Shown: positions 54,543 through 63,556 of the stretch, piece after piece
How positions within the stretch are numbered: position 1 is the first letter of the stretch
Layout: every line of letters begins with the position of its first letter
Source: Neobacillus drentensis
GTDB taxonomy: Bacteria; Bacillota; Bacilli; Bacillales; Cytobacillaceae
Assembly (NCBI RefSeq): GCF_021560175.1
Contig: NZ_CP091110.1
Location: 5,504,001-5,568,000, forward strand
DNA: 64,000 bases
Direction: 5' to 3'
The notes under the pieces: generated by a model
What the model saw: only the letters and a program-made list of their open reading frames with translations
Told to the model about the DNA's origin: nothing
Database searches by the model: none
Made by a program: the position numbers and the translations under genes

Positions 54543-55670
54543 TTATACCCTTAATACACGGCAGATATTTTCTGCGGCAAACTCAATATTTGTTTCTCCA
54601 GATTTCAATGCGTCCTCCAAAGAGTTCACTTCTGTTAAAATACCAACAATAGCCGTAAACCCATTCTCATACAAAGGCTCCACACCTTTGCCAATCCGGC
54701 CGGCAAATGCAATCACAGGGATGGAATACTTCTGGGCAATCGTCGCTACACCAAACGGCGTTTTACCAAAAAGCGTTTGCCCATCAATGCTGCCTTCCCC
54801 TGTAAACACATAATCCGCACCTTGGATGCGCTCCTCCAGGCAGGTATACTCAATTACAAGGTCAACACCCTTTCGCAACCTAGCATTCAAAAAAGCCATC
54901 AACCCGGCACCAAGTCCACCTGCTGCACCGGCACCCTCCATATGGGCAATATCTTTATTCAACTGCGCTTTCATCACTTCAGCATAATGAGCTAAATTTT
55001 CATCAAGCAAGGATACCACTTCAGGAGTTGCTCCCTTTTGCGGTCCAAAAATAGCAGAAGCCCCGTTTTCACCAGTTAACGGATTGGTAACATCACAGGC
55101 CACATCGATTTTGACATCTTTCATTCTCTCATCCAAGCCGCTGAGATCAATCGTATGCAGGCGGCCCAAAGCACCGCCGCCAAGTGATAGCTCTTCCCCG
55201 TTTTCATCTTTAAACGAAACACCAAGTGCTTGAAGCATGCCTGCTCCCCCATCATTGGTCGCACTGCCGCCAATTCCAATTAGAAACCGGCTGACACCTT
55301 TGTCTAACGCATGCTTAATTAATTGCCCGGTTCCATACGTGGTGGTCAATAACGGATTGCGCTCTTCAGGTTTTAGTAATTCCAATCCGCTGGCACTTGC
55401 CATCTCAATAACAGCGGTTTGCCCCTCACCCAAGAGACCATATTCCGCGATGACCTTTTTACCGAGAGGTCCTTGTACCTCAGTCTTAATTATTTCCCCA
55501 TTCGTCATACTGACGAGCGATTCGACTGTGCCTTCCCCGCCATCAGCCATTGGAACAATCACACACTCTGCATCAGGAAAAACGTTTCGGATTCCTCTTT
55601 CCATTGCAAGGGCAGCATTTTTCGCCGTCATACTTTCTTTGAACGAATCAGGCGCTAGCACAAACTTCAT
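54543..55670 (-). CDS. garK: Glycerate 2-kinase
   Basis: A 375-residue GK type-1 kinase. MKFVLAPDSFKESMTA at the start, PMADGGEGTVESLV, LLTTTYGTGQLI, IGIGGSATNDGGAGMLQALG and FTGEGSIDGQT are signatures. It phosphorylates glycerate, the last step from tartronate semialdehyde. ATG after AAAGGACAG. Last gene of the operon. Confidence 0.94.
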   Translation of the reverse strand: MKFVLAPDSFKESMTAKNAALAMERGIRNVFPDAECVIVPMADGGEGTVESLVSMTNGEIIKTEVQGPLGKKVIAEYGLLGEGQTAVIEMASASGLELLKPEERNPLLTTTYGTGQLIKHALDKGVSRFLIGIGGSATNDGGAGMLQALGVSFKDENGEELSLGGGALGRLHTIDLSGLDERMKDVKIDVACDVTNPLTGENGASAIFGPQKGATPEVVSLLDENLAHYAEVMKAQLNKDIAHMEGAGAAGGLGAGLMAFLNARLRKGVDLVIEYTCLEERIQGADYVFTGEGSIDGQTLFGKTPFGVATIAQKYSIPVIAFAGRIGKGVEPLYENGFTAIVGILTEVNSLEDALKSGETNIEFAAENICRVLRV

Positions 55671-55719
55671 AACGATCTGTCCTTTACGATTTATTAAAAA
55701 AATAATGTATTTTAATAAG

Positions 55720-55745
55720 TGAAGGGTGACAACAATGTCACCCTC
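55720..55745 (-). promoter_or_regulatory. Intercistronic hairpin between gudD and garK
   Basis: GGGTGACA and TGTCACCC around TTGT. No long T run on the minus strand follows, so it may be an mRNA stability or processing element. Confidence 0.5.
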
Positions 55746-55773
55746 TATAGTTTTGATTATACTAGTATATTAA

Positions 55774-57126
55774 TTAACGGACCAAGCAAGGGCGCTTGTT
55801 ATCAAACTTCCAGCCTGGAATGTAGAACTGCATACCAACCGCATCATCACGAGAATTTAATCCCATATTGTTATATAATTCATTAGCCTTCATGATTTGC
55901 TCCATATCGACTTCCACACCTAAGCCTGGCTTATCAGGGATCGCTAAGTGGCCATCGACAATTTGGAATGGATCCTTCGTTAAACGCTCAATGCCTTCCT
56001 GCCAAATCCAGTGGGTATCAATTGCTGTGATTTCACCAGGAGCAGCTGCAGCCACGTGAGTAAACATCGCTAGTGAAATATCAAAGTGGTTATTGGAGTG
56101 TGATCCCCAAGTTAAGCCCCAATCATTACACATTTGTGCGACACGGACAGAACCTTGCATCGTCCAGAAGTGCGGATCCGCAAGCGGAATATCCACTGAT
56201 TGCAGGGAAATCGTGTGACCCATTTGGCGCCAATCCGTTGCAATCATGTTCGTTGCCGTTGGAAGACCTGTTTGTCTTCTGAATTCAGCCATGACTTCAC
56301 GGCCAGAAAAACCATTTTCCGCACCACATGGATCTTCTGCATAGGTTAAAATTCCATGCATATCTTTGCAAAGCTCAACCGCTTCTTTTAATGACCAAGC
56401 ACCGTTTGGATCAAGAGTGATTCTTGCATCTGGGAATCTTTCTTTTAATGCTTTAATCGCTTTGATTTCCTCTTTCCCTTCTAATACGCCGCCTTTTAGC
56501 TTAAAGTCTTTGAAGCCATAAAGCGCTTGAGATGCTTCGGCAAGACGGACAACCGCTTCCGGAGTTAACGCTTCTTCGTGGCGGATACGGTACCATTCCA
56601 ATTCCGAATCCGGATTACTGTAATAGGGAAGATCCGTGCGATTGCGATCGCCAACATAGAACAAGTAACCTAATGTCTTCACTTTGTCACGCTGCTGGCC
56701 TTCGCCTAAAAGTGCGGCAACAGGAACATTTAGGTGCTTTCCTAAAAGGTCAAGCAATGCTGCCTCAAGCGCCGTAACCGCATGAATCGTAATCCGTAAA
56801 TCAAATGTTTGCAACCCGCGGCCCGCTGAATCGCGTCCGGCAAATTCTTGTCGAACCTTATTTAAGATATTGTTATAGTTACCAATGGATGCGCCAACTA
56901 CTATTGCTCGTGCATCTTCAAGCGTTTTGCGGATACTTTCGCCGCCTGGTACTTCCCCAACGCCGACATTTCCATTACTGTCCTTTAAGATGACAATATT
57001 TCTTGTAAAATAAGCTCCGTGTGCGCCGCTAAGGTTTAATAACATACTATCACGGCCAGCAACTGGATAGACTTCCATTTCTGTCACAACTGGAGTAGCG
57101 TTAATAACTTTCTCAACTGTATTCAT
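55774..57126 (-). CDS. gudD: D-glucarate dehydratase
   Basis: A 450-residue enolase-superfamily enzyme. The catalytic K-x-K is in FKLKGG (residues about 213-218), metal ligands in LDPNGAW and YAEDPCGAENGFSGRE, the HD dyad region WGSHSNNHFDISLAMFTHV. It converts glucarate to 5-dehydro-4-deoxyglucarate. ATG after AAAGGAG. The operon continues with a kinase and follows a reductase. Confidence 0.95.
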   Translation of the reverse strand: MNTVEKVINATPVVTEMEVYPVAGRDSMLLNLSGAHGAYFTRNIVILKDSNGNVGVGEVPGGESIRKTLEDARAIVVGASIGNYNNILNKVRQEFAGRDSAGRGLQTFDLRITIHAVTALEAALLDLLGKHLNVPVAALLGEGQQRDKVKTLGYLFYVGDRNRTDLPYYSNPDSELEWYRIRHEEALTPEAVVRLAEASQALYGFKDFKLKGGVLEGKEEIKAIKALKERFPDARITLDPNGAWSLKEAVELCKDMHGILTYAEDPCGAENGFSGREVMAEFRRQTGLPTATNMIATDWRQMGHTISLQSVDIPLADPHFWTMQGSVRVAQMCNDWGLTWGSHSNNHFDISLAMFTHVAAAAPGEITAIDTHWIWQEGIERLTKDPFQIVDGHLAIPDKPGLGVEVDMEQIMKANELYNNMGLNSRDDAVGMQFYIPGWKFDNKRPCLVR

Positions 57127-57144
57127 GGGGATGATCTCCTTTTA

Positions 57145-57182
57145 GGAGAGAACGAAGGGCTTCAAGATGCTGCGTTCTCTAG
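57145..57182 (-). promoter_or_regulatory. Intercistronic inverted repeat between garR and gudD
   Basis: AGAGAACG and CGTTCTCT arms 18 bp apart, in the 75-bp gap. No T run after it on the minus strand. Possible mRNA processing hairpin. Confidence 0.5.
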
Positions 57183-57201
57183 TCATTTTTTTTTAAAATA
57201 A

Positions 57202-58089
57202 TTAACGAGAAATCTCAACATTAGCTAATTTTTCATAGTATTTTAATAGACTGCTGTGGTCTTCAAATTCATGACCATCGACTTTCAATGCATACATCAT
57301 TTCTAATACTGCGGCAGTTAATGGCGCAGGCGCACCGAACTCATGACTTGTTTCCATTGCGTTTGTTAAATCTTTAATGTGCAAGTTGATTCGGAAGCCT
57401 GGGTCGAAGTTACGGTCCAGCATCATTGGCGCTTTTGCATCTAGAACCGTGCTTCCGGCTAAACCGCCGCGGATCGCTTGGTAAACTGCTTCTGGATTTA
57501 CACCCGCTTTTTGTGCTAACACGAATGCTTCCGATACTGCTGCAATGTTTAAGGCGACGATGACTTGGTTCGCAAGCTTTGTGACGTTACCGGCACCGAT
57601 TTCACCAACGTGTACAACAGATCCAGCCATTGCGGCTAATACCTCTTTCACTTCTTCAAAAACTTCTTTCTTACCGCCAACCATGACAGAGATCGTACCA
57701 TCAATGGCCTTTGGCTCGCCGCCGCTGACAGGAGCATCTAACATTTCTACGCCTTTTTCAATTAATGCACGATACACTTCTTGAGAAGCAGCTGGTGCAA
57801 TGGAACTCATGTCAATGTAAATCAATCCATCACGTGCGCCTTCAATCAGCCCGTTTTCTCCGAGTGCAACAGCTTTAACGTTTGGAGAGTTTGGAAGCAT
57901 AGTGATCACGATATCTGATTTTTCAGCGATTGCTTTTGGAGTTGTTTCTATTTCTGCCCCTAATTGTTCAAGTTCTTTCACTGCATCTTTATTAAAATCA
58001 CTAACGATCAACTGATAGCCTGCTTTGATTAAGTTTTTGCTCATCGGCTTACCCATAATTCCTAATCCAATAAATCCAATTTTCTTCAT
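57202..58089 (-). CDS. garR: Tartronate semialdehyde reductase (2-hydroxy-3-oxopropionate reductase)
   Basis: A 295-residue beta-hydroxyacid dehydrogenase. GFIGLGIMGKPMSKNLIKAG is the NAD(P) motif, DAPVSGGEPKAIDGT the substrate block and GNVTKLANQ the catalytic Lys (near residue 171). It reduces tartronate semialdehyde to glycerate for GarK. Its presence implies that the aldolase step makes tartronate semialdehyde plus pyruvate. Confidence 0.92.
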   Translation of the reverse strand: MKKIGFIGLGIMGKPMSKNLIKAGYQLIVSDFNKDAVKELEQLGAEIETTPKAIAEKSDIVITMLPNSPNVKAVALGENGLIEGARDGLIYIDMSSIAPAASQEVYRALIEKGVEMLDAPVSGGEPKAIDGTISVMVGGKKEVFEEVKEVLAAMAGSVVHVGEIGAGNVTKLANQVIVALNIAAVSEAFVLAQKAGVNPEAVYQAIRGGLAGSTVLDAKAPMMLDRNFDPGFRINLHIKDLTNAMETSHEFGAPAPLTAAVLEMMYALKVDGHEFEDHSSLLKYYEKLANVEISR

Positions 58090-58164
58090 TTCTACAACAC
58101 TCCTACAAATTTTTTTATTAAAAGAGAGTACAAGATTGTACTATCCTTATAAGAATTTTTGATA

Positions 58165-58222
58165 CCATAGCGGGCAGCAAACTCCCCAAGGGAATAAGTA
58201 AGCTATGATTTACTGCCCGGTT
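58165..58222 (-). promoter_or_regulatory. Intercistronic hairpin between permease and garR
   Basis: CGGGCAG and CTGCCCG arms with further internal complementarity in the 149-bp gap; only a weak T-rich stretch follows, so partial attenuation is possible. Confidence 0.45.
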
Positions 58223-58238
58223 GACTCAAAAGAAATGA

Positions 58239-59564
58239 TTATCCTACAAACATATTGAGAATTAATACACCGATCAAACCAATGATGGCAAGGGCGGTTG
58301 TATAGGTTGTTCTTATTTTAATAGCTTCAGGAACCGATAAATTAAGGTATTCCTTAAACATCCAGAACCCTGGATCGGTTACGTGAGAGAAAGCAATACT
58401 TCCGCAAGTAACGGCAAGTGTCATTAATTCCATGCTGATTCCTGATGCTTGAGCAATCGGCAGTACCACTCCAGAAGCAGTCATTACCGCAACTGTTGCG
58501 GAACCAAGAGCAACCCGTAAGAGAGCCGCAATGATCCAAGCTAGGATGATTGGAGACATGTTCCAGCCAGATGTTATATCTTTGATGTAGTCAGCAATTC
58601 CACCGTCTACAAGTACTTGCTTAAAGGCACCGCCTGCACCAATAACTAAAATGATCATGGCCATCGGCTTAACCGCATTGGAGCAAGACTGCATAACATC
58701 TTTAAGCGGGCGGCCTATTCTAGGTCCTAGCAGCCACATAGAGATTAAGAGAGCAAGTAATAAAGCCATTTCAGATGAGCCGAAGAAATCCATTGCGTGC
58801 CTAAAACTGTTTCCTTCTGGTAAAAATAAAGTGCAAATCGCGTCAGCAGCCATTAGTACGACTGGAATAAGGGCTACGAAAATACTTGAGCCAAAGGATG
58901 GCATTTCTTCTTCTTTAAACGTTTTGTTCGTAATAAGCCCTTCTGGAATGATTGGGTTAATCTTTTTAATAAATGGAAATCTAGTCCAGGTATAGGCAAT
59001 AAAAGTAGCGGCTGGAATGGCAATAATCAAGCCGTATAATAGAGTCAAGCCCATGTCGGCATGGAAGACGCCAACAACTGCAGCTGGTCCCGGATGCGGC
59101 GGGAGGAAGCTATGACAGGTTGATAACCCAACCGACATTGGTAAAGCCACCCACAATAGATTTAACTTTGTCTGACGAGCAATAACGAATACTAGTGGAA
59201 TCAATAAGACAAAAGCGACTTCGAAAAACATGGTAATACCAAGAACAAATGCAGCGATTAAGATCGCAGCTTGAATCCGTTTAATTCCCATTCTGTCTAC
59301 TAAACTAGTAGCAATCCGCTGTGCGGCTCCCGCATCAGCCATAACCGTTCCAAGCATAGCCCCGATGCCAACAATAAGAGCCGTCCCGCCCAGCTGTCCT
59401 CCAAGACCATCACCAATGGTGTCCCAAATTTTATCCAGCGGCATTCCGACAAGCAAACCAACAAATATAGAAGTTAAGAGAAGCGCAATGAAACCGTTCA
59501 TTTTTAGCGGAATCATTAAAACAAGTAAAAGGACAACTGCTAAGGCAACATACAATAATGGCAT
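58239..59564 (-). CDS. GntP-family permease, probably glucarate/galactarate uptake
   Basis: A 441-residue membrane transporter of the GntP family. GIGAMLGTVMADAGAAQRIATSL, FLPPHPGPAAVVGVFHADMG and CGSIAFSHVTDPGFWMFKEYLNLS are diagnostic. About 12-14 helices. Position inside the operon indicates sugar-diacid uptake, in contrast to the MFS GudP transporter of B. subtilis. ATG after AAGGGAAGGAAG. Confidence 0.9.
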   Translation of the reverse strand: MPLLYVALAVVLLLVLMIPLKMNGFIALLLTSIFVGLLVGMPLDKIWDTIGDGLGGQLGGTALIVGIGAMLGTVMADAGAAQRIATSLVDRMGIKRIQAAILIAAFVLGITMFFEVAFVLLIPLVFVIARQTKLNLLWVALPMSVGLSTCHSFLPPHPGPAAVVGVFHADMGLTLLYGLIIAIPAATFIAYTWTRFPFIKKINPIIPEGLITNKTFKEEEMPSFGSSIFVALIPVVLMAADAICTLFLPEGNSFRHAMDFFGSSEMALLLALLISMWLLGPRIGRPLKDVMQSCSNAVKPMAMIILVIGAGGAFKQVLVDGGIADYIKDITSGWNMSPIILAWIIAALLRVALGSATVAVMTASGVVLPIAQASGISMELMTLAVTCGSIAFSHVTDPGFWMFKEYLNLSVPEAIKIRTTYTTALAIIGLIGVLILNMFVG

Positions 59565-59590
59565 GTTATTTCTTCCTTCCCTTTAGGAAA

Positions 59591-60487
59591 TTAATAAATT
59601 TGATAAAGTTCTAGATCTCTTAAAACATTTTCTAAGATTTTCTTGCTTTCTGGATTCATCTCTGCAGCAGGAGCAAATGCGTAACCAACATCAATTCCTA
59701 CCATTCTTAAGCCTTCTTTTAACACAACAGGGAATGTTGCTTTGTCAACAGCTAAGCGTAATGGAGCAAGCTTGAATTGCAGCTCTAATGACTTCTGGTA
59801 GTCGCCCGCCACAAATGTGTTGTAAATATCCGCCACTAATTTAGGTGCAATATTTCCGGTGCTGGCAATGGCGCCAATGGCACCGTGACATAGACCTGCA
59901 TAAATGAGTGTGTCGCGTCCTAATAAAACAGAAAAGGATTCACGCGGAGTTACCCGCAAGTACTCAGCCGTTTTCGTAAAATCTCCGCTTGAGTCTTTAA
60001 TTCCGATAATGTTGTCGACCTTACTAAGTTCTTCACACGTCTTCACATCAATTTTCACCTGGGTACGTGCTTCATTTCCGTAAAGAATTACGGGTAAGTT
60101 TGTTGACTTGGCAATTGCTTTAAAGTGCTCGGCTAACTCCGTTTGGGTAGGTGACATAAAATATGGAGTAAGGACAGATAAGGCTGACACGCCGCCAATT
60201 TCCTCAACCATTTGAGCTGTTTGGATACAGTCCCTCGTGGTGATTTCACTAGCCCCACAATAAACAGGAACCCTTCCAGCCGTGTGATCCACGGTTACTT
60301 CCACGACACGGCGCTTTTGCTCAGGTGTTAAACCGTAAATTTCGCCGCTCGACCCTAGGATAAATAATCCGTGGACACCACCGGCAATGGTGTAGTCGAT
60401 GACTTTTCGTAATGCCTCTTCCATCAATTGACCGTTTTTATCTAATGGTGTGACTAATGCGGGGATTACCCCTTTTGGCTTAAACAT
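59591..60487 (-). CDS. DapA-family aldolase, probable 5-dehydro-4-deoxyglucarate (tartronate semialdehyde-forming) aldolase
   Basis: A 298-residue DHDPS-superfamily class I aldolase. Schiff-base K164 in IIGIKDSSGDF, Tyr136 in VILYGNEARTQ (where most members have YNVPGRT), and the pyruvate-binding GSSGE at 45-49. It is first in the operon. Two activities are possible: dehydratase/decarboxylase (KdgD) or aldolase. GarR and GarK in the same operon favour the aldolase. No HpcH-type garL is visible. Confidence 0.82.
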   Translation of the reverse strand: MFKPKGVIPALVTPLDKNGQLMEEALRKVIDYTIAGGVHGLFILGSSGEIYGLTPEQKRRVVEVTVDHTAGRVPVYCGASEITTRDCIQTAQMVEEIGGVSALSVLTPYFMSPTQTELAEHFKAIAKSTNLPVILYGNEARTQVKIDVKTCEELSKVDNIIGIKDSSGDFTKTAEYLRVTPRESFSVLLGRDTLIYAGLCHGAIGAIASTGNIAPKLVADIYNTFVAGDYQKSLELQFKLAPLRLAVDKATFPVVLKEGLRMVGIDVGYAFAPAAEMNPESKKILENVLRDLELYQIY

Positions 60488-60731
60488 TTTTTTACTCCTC
60501 CCAGCTGTTTAGACTCTTGCTTTTGGACAAGAAGCTCTTAAAAATAATACATTGTGAATTTATTCACAAACCTTGTTTTTATAAAAGATTATTATTCATT
60601 ACGTCAAACCTATTTCAAACTTCGTAATCATAATAACCTATATTCTGTAAACAAGTATGTGAATGGTATGACAAATTAGTGATAAGTGATGATTGACTTA
60701 TTTTGAGTTCGTGAATCATTTCACATATCTA

Positions 60732-60746
60732 TCGTAAACGGTTTCG
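60732..60746. promoter_or_regulatory. Weak cre-like site upstream of the glucarate operon
   Basis: TCGTAAACGGTTTCG keeps the CG core but differs from the cre consensus WTGNAANCGNWNNCW at its ends. Much weaker than the site at 60907. Confidence 0.35.
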
Positions 60747-60791
60747 CTGAAAATAGCTTCGTTCAATTTGATAAATTTTTTCTAGATGTTT

Positions 60792-60860
60792 TTAGTCATT
60801 TGACCAACATCATTTTTAAATGGTGTAAAGAATAGAAATGAACATTAGTCAAGTGACTAA
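60792..60860. promoter_or_regulatory. Two palindromic operator candidates in the gar/cdaR intergenic region
   Basis: TTAGTCATTTGACCAA (60792-60807) and TTAGTCAAGTGACTAA (60845-60860) share TTAGTCA-N2-TGACYAA. The second is a perfect palindrome. Their centres are 53 bp apart, five helical turns. They fit a FadR/FCD-type dimer; CdaR is the alternative binder. Confidence 0.6.
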
Positions 60861-60906
60861 TTATTGACGATTTTATCAAACCTGGTAGAACTTTTTGTTT
60901 GTTTTT

Positions 60907-60921
60907 AGTAACCGTTTACAT
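60907..60921. promoter_or_regulatory. Catabolite-responsive element (cre)
   Basis: On the minus strand ATGTAAACGGTTACT matches WTGNAANCGNWNNCW at every position. It lies in the 565-bp divergent gap between the aldolase and cdaR, so CcpA probably represses sugar-diacid use when glucose is present. Confidence 0.7.
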
Positions 60922-61052
60922 TTTTTATTGTATAATTGTCTTACAAATAAATCATCATTCAAATTGCTAATAATCATAGTACTTTTTTGGGCAAACAACC
61001 AAATATTTTTTGTACTATTTTAAAAATAGACAATCACCGAGGGGGAAAACGG

Positions 61053-62096
61053 ATGAGAATGTATCAAGCCCTAGCGCAAGAAATCGCCGATAAAGTAATG
61101 AACGTCATTCCTTATAATGTCAACATCATGGATGAGATTGGTTTAATTATTGGGAGCGGTGACCCGAAACGGATTGGTACCTACCATCATGGAGCGATTT
61201 CCGCGATTGAGCAGGGAACGATTGTTTCAATCTATCATTCGGAGGAGGGGTCCCAGCCAGGTGTCAATATGCCGATCCATTTTCGAAATAAAATTATGGG
61301 CGTTATTGGAATCAGCGGGGATCCCAGCATTGTCGGTCCTTTTGCAGAATTAGTCCGAGTTACCGCTGATCTATTAATCAACCAGGAATTTCTTTTCAGG
61401 GAACGACGTATTCAAGAGCAGATCAAAGAGGAATTTTTGTATCAATGGGTGTTCCGCAGCGAGGAATATGACCCCGGAATGATCAGCAGCGGGGAAGCAA
61501 TTGGAATTAATTTAACGTTAGAACGGAAGGCAATTGTGGTAAAGGGCCATATCTCAAAGGAACCCTATCTGTTAGAGCAGGAGTTTTCTTTTCGTCTCAA
61601 TCAAGACTCCCTGCTTTTTGTGGTCCCAAGTGACAGTGATGTGGTGAAAAGAATCGAGATGGTCCATTCTCAGGATAAGCTAAAGATTGGGATCGGCAGC
61701 AACTATACCAATGTGTCCAAATCCGTTCATGAAGCCCGGCGTGCCATTGAAATTGTCGAGCGGATGGATCTCCCTCAAACCATTTGCCATTATCAAGAGC
61801 TAAAGTTTATTGACTACCTAACCAATAAAGATATTTCTTTTACGGAAATCACTGATTTTTATAAGGAACTTGATGAAAATCCAAAAGGGCAAGAGCTGAT
61901 TGAGACCTTGATTTGTTATATAAAAAACTCCGGTGACATGAATGCCATTTCGAAGGAGCTTCATATTCATCGAAACAGCTTGGCCTATCGATTACAAAGG
62001 ATTGAAGTTCTGACCAATAAAAATCCGAAAAACTTTATGGATTTATTCCAGCTTTTCACAGGGTATATACTTTATAAAATGCAAAAACAGCCCTAA
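61053..62096 (+). CDS. cdaR: Sugar-diacid regulator CdaR family
   Basis: A 347-residue protein. ATG 61053 follows GAGGGGGAAAACGG; the longer frame from 60987 has no site. N-terminal diacid-binding domain (about 1-135) has YQALAQEIADKVMNVIPYNVNIMDEIGLIIGSGDP and INMPIHFRNKIMGVIGISGDP-like text. The C-terminal helix-turn-helix (about 290-347) has NAISKELHIHRNSLAYRLQRIE. It likely activates the divergent gar operon in response to glucarate or glycerate. Confidence 0.92.
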   Translation: MRMYQALAQEIADKVMNVIPYNVNIMDEIGLIIGSGDPKRIGTYHHGAISAIEQGTIVSIYHSEEGSQPGVNMPIHFRNKIMGVIGISGDPSIVGPFAELVRVTADLLINQEFLFRERRIQEQIKEEFLYQWVFRSEEYDPGMISSGEAIGINLTLERKAIVVKGHISKEPYLLEQEFSFRLNQDSLLFVVPSDSDVVKRIEMVHSQDKLKIGIGSNYTNVSKSVHEARRAIEIVERMDLPQTICHYQELKFIDYLTNKDISFTEITDFYKELDENPKGQELIETLICYIKNSGDMNAISKELHIHRNSLAYRLQRIEVLTNKNPKNFMDLFQLFTGYILYKMQKQP

Positions 62097-62109
62097 AGGC
62101 TGTTTTTGT
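62084..62109. terminator. Bidirectional terminator
   Basis: AAAACAGCC and GGCTGTTTTT arms around CTAAA, overlapping the cdaR stop and shared with the convergent membrane gene. Confidence 0.88.
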
Positions 62110-63439
62110 TATCCGATATAGGAGATAATCGCAATTCCTATCAGTGCAATGATGGACAAATGCAGTCCATTGGCGCGAAGGCCCGTTTGAACTCCGGAAA
62201 TCCCCGCAAAACGGCTGACCATCAGATTTAATCCCGAAAAAGGACTAAGAGCGGTTGAAATCGACCAGGTAAGCAGGAGCAATAAGGCCAGGCCAATATT
62301 ACTAATCCCGATCTCGGCAGGATTTAATTGCATAGCAAGCGCACCCACGGCCGCAATTTGGTGGATCCCCATATAGGTGATACTTAAAACAATCAGCATC
62401 ACGGCGAGCGCAAACAAGATAAACGACCGATCTGCCAAATGGCCAAGGAAGGTACTAACCCCATTCGCGGCACTTGTTCCCTTAATCGCAAAAGCCAGCA
62501 TCCCCGCACTCATGAACAGCATGATTTCATTGTTCAACATCGGAACGGTGCGGTCGCGGAAGTCCACTAATGGAGCGGCCATTCGTTTCCAATCTTTCGA
62601 CACTACCCCGTACCCTAAAGGAACTAGGATCGACATCAAACAGACGATAACGATCATCGACCAATGAGTGAATTTCTCCACCACCAAGCAGGCACTCTTT
62701 AAAATGACCACAAATAGAACTAGCTTGATCATTTGCCGGCTGTGCTCTTTATCGATTGGAGCGTTGGGGGTTAATTTTTCCGAAAGCGGATTTCGTCTTT
62801 CCCAAACAGCAAACAAAATATTTCCGACCACTAACGATAAGATCGAAAGGCCAATTCCGTACAGAATGTACTCTTCAAAGGATATATTCAAGTAGTGAAG
62901 GACCAATGAAACCGATGCAAAATAGGGTGACCACATGACTGATGTTGAAAAGCCGACCAGGTAACTTTTTGCTGACATAGTGGATGGCAGTTTAATTTCC
63001 TCCATAAACTCATTTAAAATTCGGACCGAACCTAGATTGAGGACCGGCGCTAATAAAAAAAGAGTTCCGGTAATGCCCGCGTATAACTTTTTCGGCTGAT
63101 GCATGAGGTTTCTTAATAAGGCAGCAATCGAATCAAAGTACCCGCTCAGCCTTAAAGGAACCGATAGAAGCGGTGCAAGTGTCAACAGGCAAAGTAACGG
63201 CAGAATTAAGAATATCCCATCGCTAATTCCCTGGGCCCCCGTTCCTTTTGCGATTCGATGAGGATGCCCGCTGTCATCATGATGATGCCGAGCCAGCGCG
63301 GAAACCGGTCTGCTTTAAAGGCACTGCCTAAGAATGCCAATAATGAAAGCCCAACGACGACGAACTGCAGCCAATTGAGCTCGGCAAAATATTGAACTAA
63401 GAATAAGGCGCACATCCCCAAAATGAGGTAACTTCGCAT
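62109..63439 (-). pseudogene. Frameshifted polytopic membrane protein
   Basis: Two adjacent minus-strand frames join into one. The first (63439-63206) starts MRSYLILGMCALFLVQYF and after ESQK shifts into KERGPRE, then stops. With one base restored near 63236-63246 it reads ESQKGTGAQGISDGIFLILP, runs through LLCLL and continues into the 62109-63185 frame. The restored protein would be about 440 residues with about 12 membrane helices. Repeated segments such as LLAPVLNLGSVRILNEFM are transporter-like. No family assigned. Next to cdaR, so a sugar-acid transporter is possible. Confidence 0.75.
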
Positions 63440-63556
63440 AGTAAACGTCTCCCTGCCAGAATCATTTTAATAGTTTTGTATAATCAAGCTATATAATAAT
63501 CCCAGAAAAATGACAATACAAGGAATTTTTTATAAAGGAAAGTTACCTACTCTCTT

